Assembly: GCA_900318775.1 (NCBI GenBank)
Contig: ONLY01000001.1
Coordinates: forward strand, 1 to 64,000
Reading direction: 5' to 3'
Source of the DNA: an uncultured Prevotellaceae bacterium
Lineage (GTDB): Bacteria > Bacteroidota > Bacteroidia > Bacteroidales > Bacteroidaceae
DNA: 64,000 nucleotides
Position 1 is the first letter of the stretch; the number at the start of each line of letters is the position of its first letter. The notes beneath the pieces were generated by a model that was not told where the DNA came from, ran no database searches, and saw only the letters and a program-made list of their open reading frames with translations. The position numbers and the translations under genes are program-made. This document shows positions 50,759 to 59,967 of this stretch, one piece after another.

Positions 50759-52060
50759 ATGAAATACTACAGCACCAACGGACAAGCCCCTATCGCTACG
50801 CTCGAAAAAGCGGTGGTGAAAGGACTTGCAGAGGACAAAGGTTTATATATGCCAGAGCGCATTAAACCCCTGCCCAAAGAGTTTTTCGACAAGATAGAGA
50901 GCCTCTCATTCCAAGAGATTGCATATACCGTGGCTGACGCCTTCTTTGGTGAGGATGTACCAGCAGAAGATTTGAAGAAGATTGTGTATGACACGTTGGC
51001 TTTCGACTGCCCATGCGTGAAAGTGACGGACAGCATCTTCTCTTTAGAGCTCTTCCATGGCCCAACACTTGCATTTAAGGATGTAGGCGCACGTTTCATG
51101 GCACGCCTTCTCCAGTACTTCCTCAAGAAGGAAGGCTCTCAGCAAGTAAACGTTCTGGTTGCAACATCTGGTGATACGGGTTCTGCTGTTGCCAATGGCT
51201 TTCTTGGTGTGGATGGCATTCACGTGTATGTGCTCTATCCTAAAGGAAAGGTGAGCCCTATTCAGGAATGCCAGTTCACTACACTTGGCCAGAACATTAC
51301 GGCAGTGGAAGTGGATGGCGTGTTTGACGATTGTCAGGCATTGGTAAAAAATGCCTTTATGGATGCCGACCTTAATGCGCATATGAAGCTGACCTCAGCC
51401 AACTCCATCAATGTGGCACGCTTCTTGCCACAAGCATTCTACTATTTCTATGCTTATGCTCAGATGAAGAAACTTGGTTTGGCCGACCAGCTTGTGGTAT
51501 GTGTACCTTCAGGCAACTTCGGCAATATCTGCTCAGCGCTCTTTGGTAAAAAGATGGGATTGCCCATTAAACGTTTCATCGCTGCCAATAATGCCAACGA
51601 CATTTTCTTCAACTACCTCCAGACAGGCAAGTATGAGCCCAAGGCATCTGTGCAGACCATAGCCAATGCAATGGACGTAGGTGATCCTAGCAATTTTGCT
51701 CGCGTTTATGAACTCTATGGCAAGAGCCATGCAGCTATTTGTGCTGATATTAGTGGCGCCACCTACAAGGATGAGCAGATAGCCGAAACAATCCGCGAAG
51801 TAAAAGCCGAGACTGGCTATGTGTGTGACCCACACGGCGCTTGTGGCTATCGTGCTTTGAAGGAAGGACTGAAAGCCGGTGAAGTTGGTGTGTTCCTTGA
51901 GACAGCTCACCCCGCTAAGTTCAAGGATACCGTAGATGGTATATTGGGTGGCAATCTTGAGATTCCAGCTAAGCTCAAAGCTTTCATGCAGGGCACTAAG
52001 CAGAGTGTTCCTATGAGCAAGGATTTTGCTGACTTCAAGCAATTCCTGCTAAAGGAATGA
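50759..52060 (+). CDS. thrC: Threonine synthase
   Basis: The protein is 433 residues. It starts MKYYSTNGQAPIATLEKAV, the family's N-terminus. The PLP lysine is K107 in GPTLAFKDVGARF. The phosphate-binding region is VATSGDTGSAVANGF. It turns O-phosphohomoserine into threonine. It lies 21 bases after the proposed homoserine kinase and ends the operon. Confidence 0.97.
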   Translation: MKYYSTNGQAPIATLEKAVVKGLAEDKGLYMPERIKPLPKEFFDKIESLSFQEIAYTVADAFFGEDVPAEDLKKIVYDTLAFDCPCVKVTDSIFSLELFHGPTLAFKDVGARFMARLLQYFLKKEGSQQVNVLVATSGDTGSAVANGFLGVDGIHVYVLYPKGKVSPIQECQFTTLGQNITAVEVDGVFDDCQALVKNAFMDADLNAHMKLTSANSINVARFLPQAFYYFYAYAQMKKLGLADQLVVCVPSGNFGNICSALFGKKMGLPIKRFIAANNANDIFFNYLQTGKYEPKASVQTIANAMDVGDPSNFARVYELYGKSHAAICADISGATYKDEQIAETIREVKAETGYVCDPHGACGYRALKEGLKAGEVGVFLETAHPAKFKDTVDGILGGNLEIPAKLKAFMQGTKQSVPMSKDFADFKQFLLKE

Positions 52061-52225
52061 GATTGGAGAGCTGAGAGATTCCCTCTCAGGCTCCAGCTTC
52101 AGTGGAGCAAAGGTCAAAGCGCTATTGTCATTGTATGTAGCGTGTTTCGTGCATTCCGTCTCACACCTCTTATTCTGCTTCTCACAACAGATTGTTCTTA
52201 TCTCACCTCTTAATAACAGATTGAA

Positions 52226-54298
52226 ATGATATCCATCAAGCAACAAAAACGCACCAAGTGGACTCGTTTGTTGATGAAGTTCATCTTGGTGAATGTCTCG
52301 ACGGCGCTGATTGTCTATTTCATGCCTCGAGGTGATGAGTTTGGCTACAAGTATGAGTTGAATAAGCCCTGGAATTATGGCTTGTTAATTGCTAATACCA
52401 AATTCCCTGTCCTGAAGAACGACTCTACGATTAGGAAGGAACGCGAGGCAACCAGCCTTGCTTTCCAGCCTTATTATCATCGTGACAAGTTGGTGAGAGA
52501 CAATATGATGAACCGCTTGTATCAGCATGACTCTAACGGGAAGCTTGGGAAAGGCGAGGTGGTGTATATGCGGCACATAGCGGCGTTGCTTGACACTATT
52601 TATAAGCATGGCGTCATGTCGATTGATGACTACGAGCGCTTGAAGAACGTAGAGACTCGTAAGCGGATTCGTGTAGTAGATGACAACGTGGCGGTGTCTT
52701 TGAAGTTGAGTGATGTGTTCACGCCTAAATCGGCCTATGATTATATCATGACAAAGGATACTGCTCGCTACAATCCTGGAGTGTTGGGAACTTACGACAT
52801 GACCGAGTTGTTGCAGCAGAACCTCACATATGACCAGAAGCGTTCGGAGGAAGAGTTGGCTGAGAACCTGCAGAACCTTTCTTATTACAATGGATTTGTG
52901 CAGGCGGGCCAAAAGATTGTAGATCGTGGTGAGACGGTGACTGATGAGGTGTATGACGTGTTGCGTTCTTATGAGAAAGATTTTGAGCGGCGCAACACCA
53001 GCGAAGTGAATATTCCCTACAAGGTATTGGGGCAGACGCTCTATGTGTTGATTGTCTTTATTGTCTTGACGGTCTATCTGTCCCTTTTCCGTTTAGACTA
53101 TTTCGAGAATGTCCGCAACGTGACACTCCTTTTTGCGTTGCCCGTTTTGTTTTGTGTAATGGCCTCTTTGATGGTGTCACACAAGACCATGAATGTCTTC
53201 ATGCTGCCTTATTGTATTGTGCCTATCGTGATACGCGTCTTTATGGATTCGCGTACCGCCTTTATGTTCCATTGCGGCATGGTGTTGATTATCTCCCTGT
53301 TCTTGACGAGCAACTACGAGTTTCTCATCTTGCAGCTGGTGGTAGGCATGGTGGCCATACAGACCTTGCGTGAACTCTCCCAGCGTTCCCAGATTGTGCG
53401 TACGGCCTTCATTCTCTTTGTGGTATATGTTCTTGTCTATACAGGCTATTCGCTCCATCATGAGAATGACATCAAGATGGATTCATGGATGTATGTTTGC
53501 TTCGGTGTCAACTGTCTGTTGCTGCTCTTCACCTATCCGCTTCTGTGGATGCTGGAGAAAGTATTCGGCTTCACGAGCGATGTGACGCTAGTGGAGTTGA
53601 GTAGTGTGCGCAATCCATTGCTGCAGCGGATGACAGAAGTTGCTCCAGGCACTTTCCAGCATTCTATGCAGGTGGCAAATCTGAGCGCTGAGGTGGCTAA
53701 CAAGATTGGTGGCAGAACCCAACTTGTGCGTACGGGCGCGCTTTATCATGATATTGGAAAGATTGAACGTCCCGTCTTCTTCACCGAAAACCAGAGCGGT
53801 GTGTCTCCTCACAAGCACTTGAGTGCCTTGAAGAGTGCCGAGGTGATTATCGCCCATGTCAAGAATGGCGTAGCGTTAGCAGAGAAGAATCACATCCCAG
53901 AATCCATTAAGCGGTTCATCATGACGCACCATGGACTGGGCAAGGCCAAGTACTTCTATATCACCTATAAGAACGAGCATCCAGATGAAGAGATAGATGA
54001 GGCGGCATTCACCTATCCTGGGCCTAATCCCAGCAGCAAGGAAGAAGCTATCCTCATGATGTGCGATGCCGTTGAGGCAGCCTCTCGTTCGTTGCCAGAA
54101 TACACAGAGGACAGCATCAATCAGTTGGTGGACAAGATTATAGACGGACAAATGGCAGAAGGCTTCTTCAACGAGTGCTCCATTACGTTCAAAGAGATTT
54201 CTGTGGCAAAATCGGTACTAAAAGAGAAACTCAAGACCATCTACCACACACGCATCTCCTATCCCGAATTAGCAGAGGCGACAGAGAGTGTGTTGTGA
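52226..54298 (+). CDS. PgpH-type 7TM-HD phosphohydrolase, probable c-di-AMP phosphodiesterase
   Basis: The protein is 690 residues. One N-terminal membrane helix (~16-32) is followed by an extracytoplasmic 7TMR-HDED domain (~40-270). About seven hydrophobic segments span ~275-465. The C-terminal HD domain (~480-680) has the metal motif H508-D509 (GALYHDIGKIERP) plus HSMQVANLSAEVAN, and later MTHHGLGKAKYF and DAVEAASRSL. The same layout in Listeria PgpH hydrolyses c-di-AMP; the activity here is inferred from this family. It has no close operon partner upstream (165-base gap). The SGNH gene starts 77 bases after it. Confidence 0.92.
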   Translation: MISIKQQKRTKWTRLLMKFILVNVSTALIVYFMPRGDEFGYKYELNKPWNYGLLIANTKFPVLKNDSTIRKEREATSLAFQPYYHRDKLVRDNMMNRLYQHDSNGKLGKGEVVYMRHIAALLDTIYKHGVMSIDDYERLKNVETRKRIRVVDDNVAVSLKLSDVFTPKSAYDYIMTKDTARYNPGVLGTYDMTELLQQNLTYDQKRSEEELAENLQNLSYYNGFVQAGQKIVDRGETVTDEVYDVLRSYEKDFERRNTSEVNIPYKVLGQTLYVLIVFIVLTVYLSLFRLDYFENVRNVTLLFALPVLFCVMASLMVSHKTMNVFMLPYCIVPIVIRVFMDSRTAFMFHCGMVLIISLFLTSNYEFLILQLVVGMVAIQTLRELSQRSQIVRTAFILFVVYVLVYTGYSLHHENDIKMDSWMYVCFGVNCLLLLFTYPLLWMLEKVFGFTSDVTLVELSSVRNPLLQRMTEVAPGTFQHSMQVANLSAEVANKIGGRTQLVRTGALYHDIGKIERPVFFTENQSGVSPHKHLSALKSAEVIIAHVKNGVALAEKNHIPESIKRFIMTHHGLGKAKYFYITYKNEHPDEEIDEAAFTYPGPNPSSKEEAILMMCDAVEAASRSLPEYTEDSINQLVDKIIDGQMAEGFFNECSITFKEISVAKSVLKEKLKTIYHTRISYPELAEATESVL

Positions 54299-54375
54299 AA
54301 AAGAAACCCTTCTCAGTCTCTCCGTGGTGGAGACAATAGCAAAAAGGTATAAATACAGGATTAGTTGTAAGAAAA

Positions 54376-55884
54376 ATGAAGAATCGAAAATGGCAGACAT
54401 TCTTGCTCACGCTGCTGGTTGTAGCAGCGTTGCTGGCACTTTTCTATCTGCCTCGTTTCAATGTAATGGGTGCTGATACGCGCCGTGTGAACATCCTGAG
54501 CGATGTGCAGCATCGTGACAAAGAGGGAAATATACGTGCCGAAGTGGTGGCCGACTCGCTTGATGGCTATGTGGAGAAAGGCGTCGATTCGGCCGCCATT
54601 CAGGTCAAGCAGCTCACATTTGTGGATTCCGTCCCTACGGGAATGACCCCTATTGAGGACTTTGCCGATGTCGCAGGCATCCACCGTGAGATGGACCATT
54701 TCTATGCCGCATTGGGTGAGGCGGGAAACCGTCCCGTGCGTGTGGCATACTTTGGTGACTCCTATATTGAAGGTGACATCCTGACTCTTGATCTGCGCGC
54801 TCTGCTCCAGCAGAAGTTTGGTGGACGTGGTGCAGGCTTTGTCGAGATAGACTGCGTCTCTTCCGACTTCCGCCGCTCTGTCCTGACCAAGCGCAAGGGC
54901 TGGAACAGCTACCATGCCAACGAGCGTGGCCGTGGCTTCAAGCCCGACATGCAGGGCCCTGCCGGCAGTTATTTCATCCCATCGGGAACGGCTACCTACG
55001 AGATACGAGGGCAGAAGAGCACATATGGGCATCTGCTCGATACAGCTGAAGTAGCGACCGTATTCTTTACTCCCGGTGATGGCCTGAACATCCACTATGC
55101 CCTCAATGGGAACACCTCCAACACCCTCTTCTCCAATGGTGAAGAGCCTGAGCCCACGACCTACGAGGAAGTGGTCACCGTGCTTGACTCCGATTCTGTA
55201 GCCCATCAGAAGACAGTCGTACGTGCGGTCCAGCCCGAGCAGCAGGCACCAGGCAAAGTGATGGCCAAGACCGTGAGAGGACGCATCGGCAAGTTCTCGC
55301 TGGATGTAACTGGTGGCCGTGGCTCTCGCTTCTATGGCGTGGCCCTTGATGGACACCGAGGAGTGGCCGTTGACAACTTCAGTATGCGCGGCAGTGGCGG
55401 GCAGCATCTGCTCAAAATTCCGCAGACGACGCTCAACAGTTTCGCCTCGCTGCGTCCTTACGACCTCATTATCCTCCACTTCGGACTCAACGTGGCCAGT
55501 GAGAAACAGAAAGACTACAGCGCCTACGTCAAGCAGTTGGGCAAGGTCGTGGAACACCTCAAAGCTGCCTATCCCCATGCCAGCATCCTCATTGTCAGCA
55601 TGGGCGACCGCGATGCACGCGGTGCCGATGGGCAGATGCACACCATGGGGGGCGTGAAGGAAATGGTGTCCTACGAGCGTAAGATGGCCAGCGATCACCG
55701 TGTTGCCTTCTGGAACCTCTACGAGGCGATGGGCGGCGATGGAAGTCTTGCGCGCATGACCGCAAAGAAACAAGCCAATCTCGACTATACACACATCAAC
55801 TTTGCAGGAGGACGCTATCTGGCAGGACTCCTCTTCGATGTGCTTATGAACGGCAAAACAAACTACGACCAGCGCACACGATAG
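54376..55884 (+). CDS. SGNH/GDSL hydrolase family protein, cell-surface acyl metabolism
   Basis: The protein is 502 residues with an N-terminal signal anchor (~7-24). The SGNH motifs are complete: GDS with S129 (VAYFGDSYIEGD), a Gly in block II, HFGLN for the Asn, and D470-Y-T-H473 (DYTHINFAGG). The mid part (~215-320) is an inserted beta domain (for example PAGSYFIPSGTATYEIRG). Such proteins act as O-acetylesterases or acyltransferases beside MBOAT proteins, as in the AlgI/AlgJ/AlgX and PatA/PatB systems. It is the first of three adjacent genes (SGNH, SGNH, MBOAT) with gaps of five and three bases. Confidence 0.88.
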   Translation: MKNRKWQTFLLTLLVVAALLALFYLPRFNVMGADTRRVNILSDVQHRDKEGNIRAEVVADSLDGYVEKGVDSAAIQVKQLTFVDSVPTGMTPIEDFADVAGIHREMDHFYAALGEAGNRPVRVAYFGDSYIEGDILTLDLRALLQQKFGGRGAGFVEIDCVSSDFRRSVLTKRKGWNSYHANERGRGFKPDMQGPAGSYFIPSGTATYEIRGQKSTYGHLLDTAEVATVFFTPGDGLNIHYALNGNTSNTLFSNGEEPEPTTYEEVVTVLDSDSVAHQKTVVRAVQPEQQAPGKVMAKTVRGRIGKFSLDVTGGRGSRFYGVALDGHRGVAVDNFSMRGSGGQHLLKIPQTTLNSFASLRPYDLIILHFGLNVASEKQKDYSAYVKQLGKVVEHLKAAYPHASILIVSMGDRDARGADGQMHTMGGVKEMVSYERKMASDHRVAFWNLYEAMGGDGSLARMTAKKQANLDYTHINFAGGRYLAGLLFDVLMNGKTNYDQRTR

Positions 55885-55889
55885 AGACC

Positions 55890-56846
55890 ATGCATCCATT
55901 GCTGCACATCATGAACGACAGACTTCTTCAGGTCAACAAGCTTCCAGCGGTATGCTGGGCGCTCCTCTTCCTGTGCCTGTTCACCAGCTCATGGTGCATG
56001 CCCTCCGCATCCGCCCAGTCGTTGTTCACGTCATTTCCCTCCAGCTTCCGCAACACGCGCAACAACGAGCTCATTGAATCAGCCTCATTAGCGCCCGTGT
56101 TCAAGAAGCTTAAGCAAAACAAGACCGTCAAGGTGATGCAGATAGGCGACTCCCATGTGCGCGGCAACTACCTGCCCCGTTCCGTAGGAAGCACCCTGCA
56201 GAGCTATTTTCCTCGGGTGCAGTTCACTTACTATGGCATCAATGGGGCATGGGCACGCCGCTTCTACGACAACGACATGGTCAATCGCGTGGCCAACGAA
56301 CGTCCAGACCTCGTCATCATCTCCTTCGGTACGAATGAGGCTCATGGCGCCACGCTCAACGAGCGCACCCATGCTGAGACCATGCAGACGCTCACCGACC
56401 GCATCGTGGAACGTTGCCCTGGCGTGTGCTTCCTCTTCACCACACCTCCCGGAAGTTTTATCTCCCAGCGCACTGGCAGCCGCACCGTAGGCAGTGGACG
56501 CCGACGCACCACCCGCTATACCACAACCAAGGTGCCTAATGCAAACACGGCCAATGTGGCACGCAGCATCGTCAACTTCTGCCGCAGCCACCGCATGGCC
56601 GTATGGGACATCTTCACCATTGCCGGAGGCTCCACCTCTGCTTGCACCAATTGGCGCAGTGCGGGCATGATGAACACCGACCAAATACACTATCTCTCAC
56701 ATGGCTACATCCTGCAGGGAAAACTCTTAGGTGAAGCCATCTACAAAGCATATATGGGCACCGCCACCTCGGGCAGCCAGACACGCATGATGCACGGCTC
56801 CACTCCGCAGGAACAGCGCCCCTACAGAACGGTAAAAGGATTTTAG
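55890..56846 (+). CDS. Second SGNH/GDSL hydrolase family protein
   Basis: The protein is 318 residues with a signal peptide ending SASAQ. The SGNH motifs are GDSH with S88 (VMQIGDSHVRGNYLP), ISFGTNEAHG for the Gly/Asn block, and D264-x-x-H267 (TDQIHYLSHGY). A second Met at 55911 (MNDRLL) is a plausible start. It lies five bases after the first SGNH gene and three bases before the MBOAT gene, so the three are probably cotranscribed and work on the same acyl group. Confidence 0.88.
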   Translation: MHPLLHIMNDRLLQVNKLPAVCWALLFLCLFTSSWCMPSASAQSLFTSFPSSFRNTRNNELIESASLAPVFKKLKQNKTVKVMQIGDSHVRGNYLPRSVGSTLQSYFPRVQFTYYGINGAWARRFYDNDMVNRVANERPDLVIISFGTNEAHGATLNERTHAETMQTLTDRIVERCPGVCFLFTTPPGSFISQRTGSRTVGSGRRRTTRYTTTKVPNANTANVARSIVNFCRSHRMAVWDIFTIAGGSTSACTNWRSAGMMNTDQIHYLSHGYILQGKLLGEAIYKAYMGTATSGSQTRMMHGSTPQEQRPYRTVKGF

Positions 56847-56849
56847 GAT

Positions 56850-58541
56850 ATGTTTGACATCGATTATTCACGCCTTACAGAACAGTTGCTCTATCAGCCC
56901 GACTCTCCCATGATATTCACCTCGGGCATCTTCCTGTTCTTGTTTTTAGGATTCACCCTCATCTACACCCTCCTCGCAGCAGGCGAGAGAGGCGGCCAGA
57001 CATCAGATACCCAGCGCATAAGCTGGCGCATCTTCTTCGTCACCTGCTTCTCCTATTACTTCTACTACAAGTCCAGCGGACTCTTCTTCTGGCTTCTGGC
57101 CCTCGTCACCACCAGCGATTACTTCATCGCAAAGGCGATAGGAGAATTAGGAATTAGGAATGAGGAATTAGGAATGAGGAATGAGAAATTAGGAATTGAT
57201 ACTCCCTCAACTGCAGAACATTCCATTCCTCATTCCTCATTCCTCATTCCTCATTTAAAAAAGACCCTTGTCGCCCTCTCCTTGGTGCTCGACCTCGGTC
57301 TCCTTTTCTTCTTCAAGTACACCAACTTCCTTGGCGAGACCCTCTGCACCCTGCTCACCGACTGGGGCATCCATGTGCCAGCCACCATCAGCGGATCCTA
57401 TCTGCAAGCTGTTGCGTGGCAACCGCGTGACATTTTCCTGCCTGTCGGCATCTCCTTCTTCACCTTCCAGTCGCTCAGCTACACCATTGATGTCTATCGT
57501 GGCAACATACGTCCACTCAATAGCCTGCTCGACTACGCTTTCTACGTCAGCTTCTTCCCTCAGCTCGTAGCTGGCCCTATTGTGCGTGCACGCGACTTCA
57601 TTCCACAGATACGCCGTCCCTTTCTCGTCACCCCTCAGATGTTTGGCACCGGCGTCTTCTACATCATTGCAGGACTCTTCAAGAAAGCCGTCATCTCCGA
57701 CTATATCTCCATCAACTTTGTGGAGCGCATCTTCGACCAGCCCGACCTATACAGCGGACTCGAGAATCTCCTCGCCGTCTATGGCTACACCCTCCAGATT
57801 TACTGCGACTTCTCTGGCTACTCCGACATGGCCATCGGCATAGCCCTCCTCCTCGGTTTCCAGTTCCCTCAGAACTTTGACAGTCCTTATAAGTCTGCTT
57901 CCATCACCGAGTTCTGGCGGCGCTGGCACATCAGCCTCTCTTCGTGGCTCAAGGATTATCTGTATATCTCTCTTGGCGGCAATAGGCACGGCAAAATCCG
58001 TCAATACTTCAATCTGCTCATGACCATGCTCTTGGGCGGTCTTTGGCATGGTGCCTCGCTCAACTTCATCCTTTGGGGCGGCATTCACGGTGTGCTCCTC
58101 TGTCTTGACAAGATGTGGCACTCCATATGTCCCGTGCTGAGCCCCCTGACTTATTTGCCTTCAAAGCAGAATCCCAATGGCAGGAGACGTCCAGTGCTTG
58201 GGCTGGTAGGCGGTCTTGTCACCTTCCATCTTGTTGCCGCCCTGTGGGTACTCTTCCGTGCATCCTCCTTTGGCATTGCAGAGCAGGTGTTCCACCAGAT
58301 TGTTTATAAGTTCGAGCCACAGATATTCCTTCAGTGGTGTACTTCCTACAAGGCCGTCGCTCTTCTGATGCTGTTGGGTTATGTGCTCCACTTCATGCCA
58401 GAGTCCCTCTCTGCCAAAACAAGAGGCTTTGTGACTCGTTGCCCGTTGGTGGTCAAGGCGCTCCTCATCGTCATTCTCGTTTGGATAGTCATCCAAATCA
58501 AGTCCAGCGACGTGCAGCCTTTCATCTATTTCCAGTTCTAA
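56850..58541 (+). CDS. MBOAT-family O-acyltransferase with an in-frame repeat insertion
   Basis: The protein is 563 residues with about ten to twelve membrane segments. MBOAT landmarks: PVGISFFTFQSLSYTIDVYRG, FFPQLVAGPIVRARDFIPQ, EFWRRWHISLSSWLKDYLYI with H360, and LGGLWHGASLNFILWGG with the catalytic H400. It resembles AlgI/DltB, which bring an acyl group across the membrane for transfer to a polymer; the two SGNH partners suggest O-acetylation of a surface glycan or peptidoglycan. Residues ~98-136 (GELGIRNEELGMRNEKLG and on) are an insert encoded by an intergenic-type hairpin repeat, placed in a loop between helices. Confidence 0.92.
   Translation: MFDIDYSRLTEQLLYQPDSPMIFTSGIFLFLFLGFTLIYTLLAAGERGGQTSDTQRISWRIFFVTCFSYYFYYKSSGLFFWLLALVTTSDYFIAKAIGELGIRNEELGMRNEKLGIDTPSTAEHSIPHSSFLIPHLKKTLVALSLVLDLGLLFFFKYTNFLGETLCTLLTDWGIHVPATISGSYLQAVAWQPRDIFLPVGISFFTFQSLSYTIDVYRGNIRPLNSLLDYAFYVSFFPQLVAGPIVRARDFIPQIRRPFLVTPQMFGTGVFYIIAGLFKKAVISDYISINFVERIFDQPDLYSGLENLLAVYGYTLQIYCDFSGYSDMAIGIALLLGFQFPQNFDSPYKSASITEFWRRWHISLSSWLKDYLYISLGGNRHGKIRQYFNLLMTMLLGGLWHGASLNFILWGGIHGVLLCLDKMWHSICPVLSPLTYLPSKQNPNGRRRPVLGLVGGLVTFHLVAALWVLFRASSFGIAEQVFHQIVYKFEPQIFLQWCTSYKAVALLMLLGYVLHFMPESLSAKTRGFVTRCPLVVKALLIVILVWIVIQIKSSDVQPFIYFQF
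57143..57255. repeat. Hairpin repeat of aggaat units inside the MBOAT gene
   Basis: The left arm (57143-57195) repeats ggaattaggaatgaggaat-type units; the right arm (57218-57255) repeats cattcctcattcct. The arms are inverted copies, able to form a long imperfect hairpin. Both arms are translated in the MBOAT frame without a stop. Confidence 0.9.
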
Positions 58542-58547
58542 GTGAAA

Positions 58548-59309
58548 ATGGAGGTCACCGACGTGAATAACAGACGCCATACAAATTCTAATACACTCGG
58601 GCAAGATATCCTTAAGGGGCTGCGCGATGGAACCCCCATTGCCCTCGGCTACTTCGCTGTGGCCTTCTCCTTGGGCATCATAGCCAAGAAGGCAGGACTG
58701 ACAGCCTCCATGGGCTTCTTCAGCAGCTTCTTCACCCGTGCCTCTGCAGGTGAGTATGGTGTTTACACCCTTGTGGCTATCCACGCCACCTATGTGGAAC
58801 TCATCGCCATGTGTCTGGTCACCAATCTGCGTTATATGCTGATGAGCGCTGCCTTCTCGCAGAAGTTGGCACCCGGCACCTCATGGTTTCATCGGCTGTT
58901 CATGGCGTGCTGCATCACCGACGAGGTCTTCGGCATCTCTGTTGGCCACCGCGGTTATACACCCCCAGCCTATACCTATTCTGCAGCCCTCATCTCGTCC
59001 CTCTTCTGGGCATCGGGCTGCGCCATCGGCATTGTGGCAGGTGGTATGCTGCCCACTCATATCGTTTCAGCCCTCAGCGTGGCTCTCTATGGCATGTTCT
59101 TGGCCATCATCGTGCCTCCTGCCCGTCGTGCTCCCAATGTGCTCTATGCCCTCATCGCCAGCTTCGTGCTGAGCGGACTCTGTGCTATTGCCCCCGTGGT
59201 CAGTGAGTGGAGCAGCGGCACGCGCACCATTCTGCTCACGTTGCTCATTTCGTCCGTCATGGCATGGCTGCGACCCTTCAAAAACCGTGAATCAAATGGA
59301 ACAGAATAA
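58548..59309 (+). CDS. azlC: AzlC-family branched-chain amino acid exporter, large subunit
   Basis: The protein is 253 residues from the ATG at 58548 (a GTG at 58542 is an alternative) with about six to seven hydrophobic segments. AzlC features: GLRDGTPIALGYFAVAFSLG near the N-terminus, MGFFSSFFTRASAGEYG, and LVTNLRYMLMSAAFSQKL with the conserved Asn-Leu-Arg. AzlC and AzlD together export branched-chain amino acids. It follows the MBOAT gene by six bases and overlaps azlD by 14 bases. Confidence 0.92.
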   Translation: MEVTDVNNRRHTNSNTLGQDILKGLRDGTPIALGYFAVAFSLGIIAKKAGLTASMGFFSSFFTRASAGEYGVYTLVAIHATYVELIAMCLVTNLRYMLMSAAFSQKLAPGTSWFHRLFMACCITDEVFGISVGHRGYTPPAYTYSAALISSLFWASGCAIGIVAGGMLPTHIVSALSVALYGMFLAIIVPPARRAPNVLYALIASFVLSGLCAIAPVVSEWSSGTRTILLTLLISSVMAWLRPFKNRESNGTE

Positions 59310-59613
59310 CCCCATCCTTTATATCCTATTGGCGATTCTGGTCACAAACCTGATTCGCGTCTTGCCCATGCTGCTGATCAAGGGTCCTATCCGCAACACC
59401 TTCCTGCGGAGTTTCCTCTATTACGTTCCCTACGTCACCCTCGCCGTGATGACCTTCCCGGCCATCATCGAGACCACGCTCACCCCTCTTGCCGGTGTTG
59501 TCGCCCTCGTTGTTGGTCTTGTAGCAGCCTGGTTCAGGCTGGGACTCTTTCCCGTCTCCATTATCTGCTGCCTCATTGTCTATCTCATCGACAGTCTGCT
59601 GCCCATGCTTTGA
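59296..59613 (+). CDS. azlD: AzlD-family branched-chain amino acid exporter, small subunit
   Basis: The protein is 105 residues from the ATG at 59296 with three to four hydrophobic segments. It has the AzlD pattern VTNLIRVLPMLLIKGPIRN, FLYYVPYVTLAVMTFPAI and a final VYLIDSLLPML. The 14-base overlap with azlC implies coupled translation. The frame is open upstream to 59182, inside azlC, and I reject that start. A strong terminator follows. Confidence 0.92.
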   Translation: MEQNNPILYILLAILVTNLIRVLPMLLIKGPIRNTFLRSFLYYVPYVTLAVMTFPAIIETTLTPLAGVVALVVGLVAAWFRLGLFPVSIICCLIVYLIDSLLPML

Positions 59614-59654
59614 TAAGGGTAGCGTCACAGACAGAAAGAATGTCTTTTCTCATC

Positions 59655-59678
59655 AGCGCACGAAAGTGCGCTTTTTTT
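59655..59678 (+). terminator. Terminator of the azlCD/MBOAT gene group
   Basis: agcgcac (59655-59661), loop gaaa, gtgcgct (59666-59672), then six to seven Ts. Confidence 0.95.
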
Positions 59679-59699
59679 GTTCCTCAATTATCTCTCAGG

Positions 59700-59764
59700 C
59701 GGTGTGACTCACACCGGCATAGGCGGTCTGAGTCAGACCGGCACCCTCGGTGTGAGTCACACCG
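59700..59764. repeat. Triple 17-bp palindrome element, copy 2
   Basis: Palindromes begin at 59700, 59724 and 59748, again 24 bases apart. On the reverse strand they match copy 1 (4948-5012) along the full 65 bases with only a few differences, including the spacers. As with copy 1, it lies just after a terminator. Confidence 0.9.
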
Positions 59765-59935
59765 CTTGTAGTGGTGCAAGGTGCGCTGATGGAGCACCTC
59801 AAAAAGGAGAATCGATGCTTTAATTCCGTCAAAAGGTTCTGTGTGAACCAACAAGTCTTTTATGCTTTCTCGGGTAGTTCTTTTGTATGATTCTTTTTCC
59901 TAAAATCATCTTTTTTGTATTTTCTTTCCTATTTA

Positions 59936-59967
59936 TTTGTAGTAAACGTGAAAAAGCCATATATTTG
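59936..59967 (+). promoter_or_regulatory. Promoter of the G-tract gene
   Basis: tttg (59936-59939), 20 bases, then tatatttg (59960-59967). It leaves a leader of about 115 bases. Confidence 0.75.

Noticed and set aside
52061-52225. Imperfect repeat of a cacctctta...aacagattg segment before the PgpH-type gene.
   Set aside because: Short and imperfect; it may be chance similarity in a pyrimidine-rich leader.
54361-55899. A 512-codon open frame on the minus strand opposite the first SGNH gene.
   Set aside because: It lies wholly antisense to a gene with complete SGNH motifs, has no recognisable domain, and reflects codon bias on the real strand.
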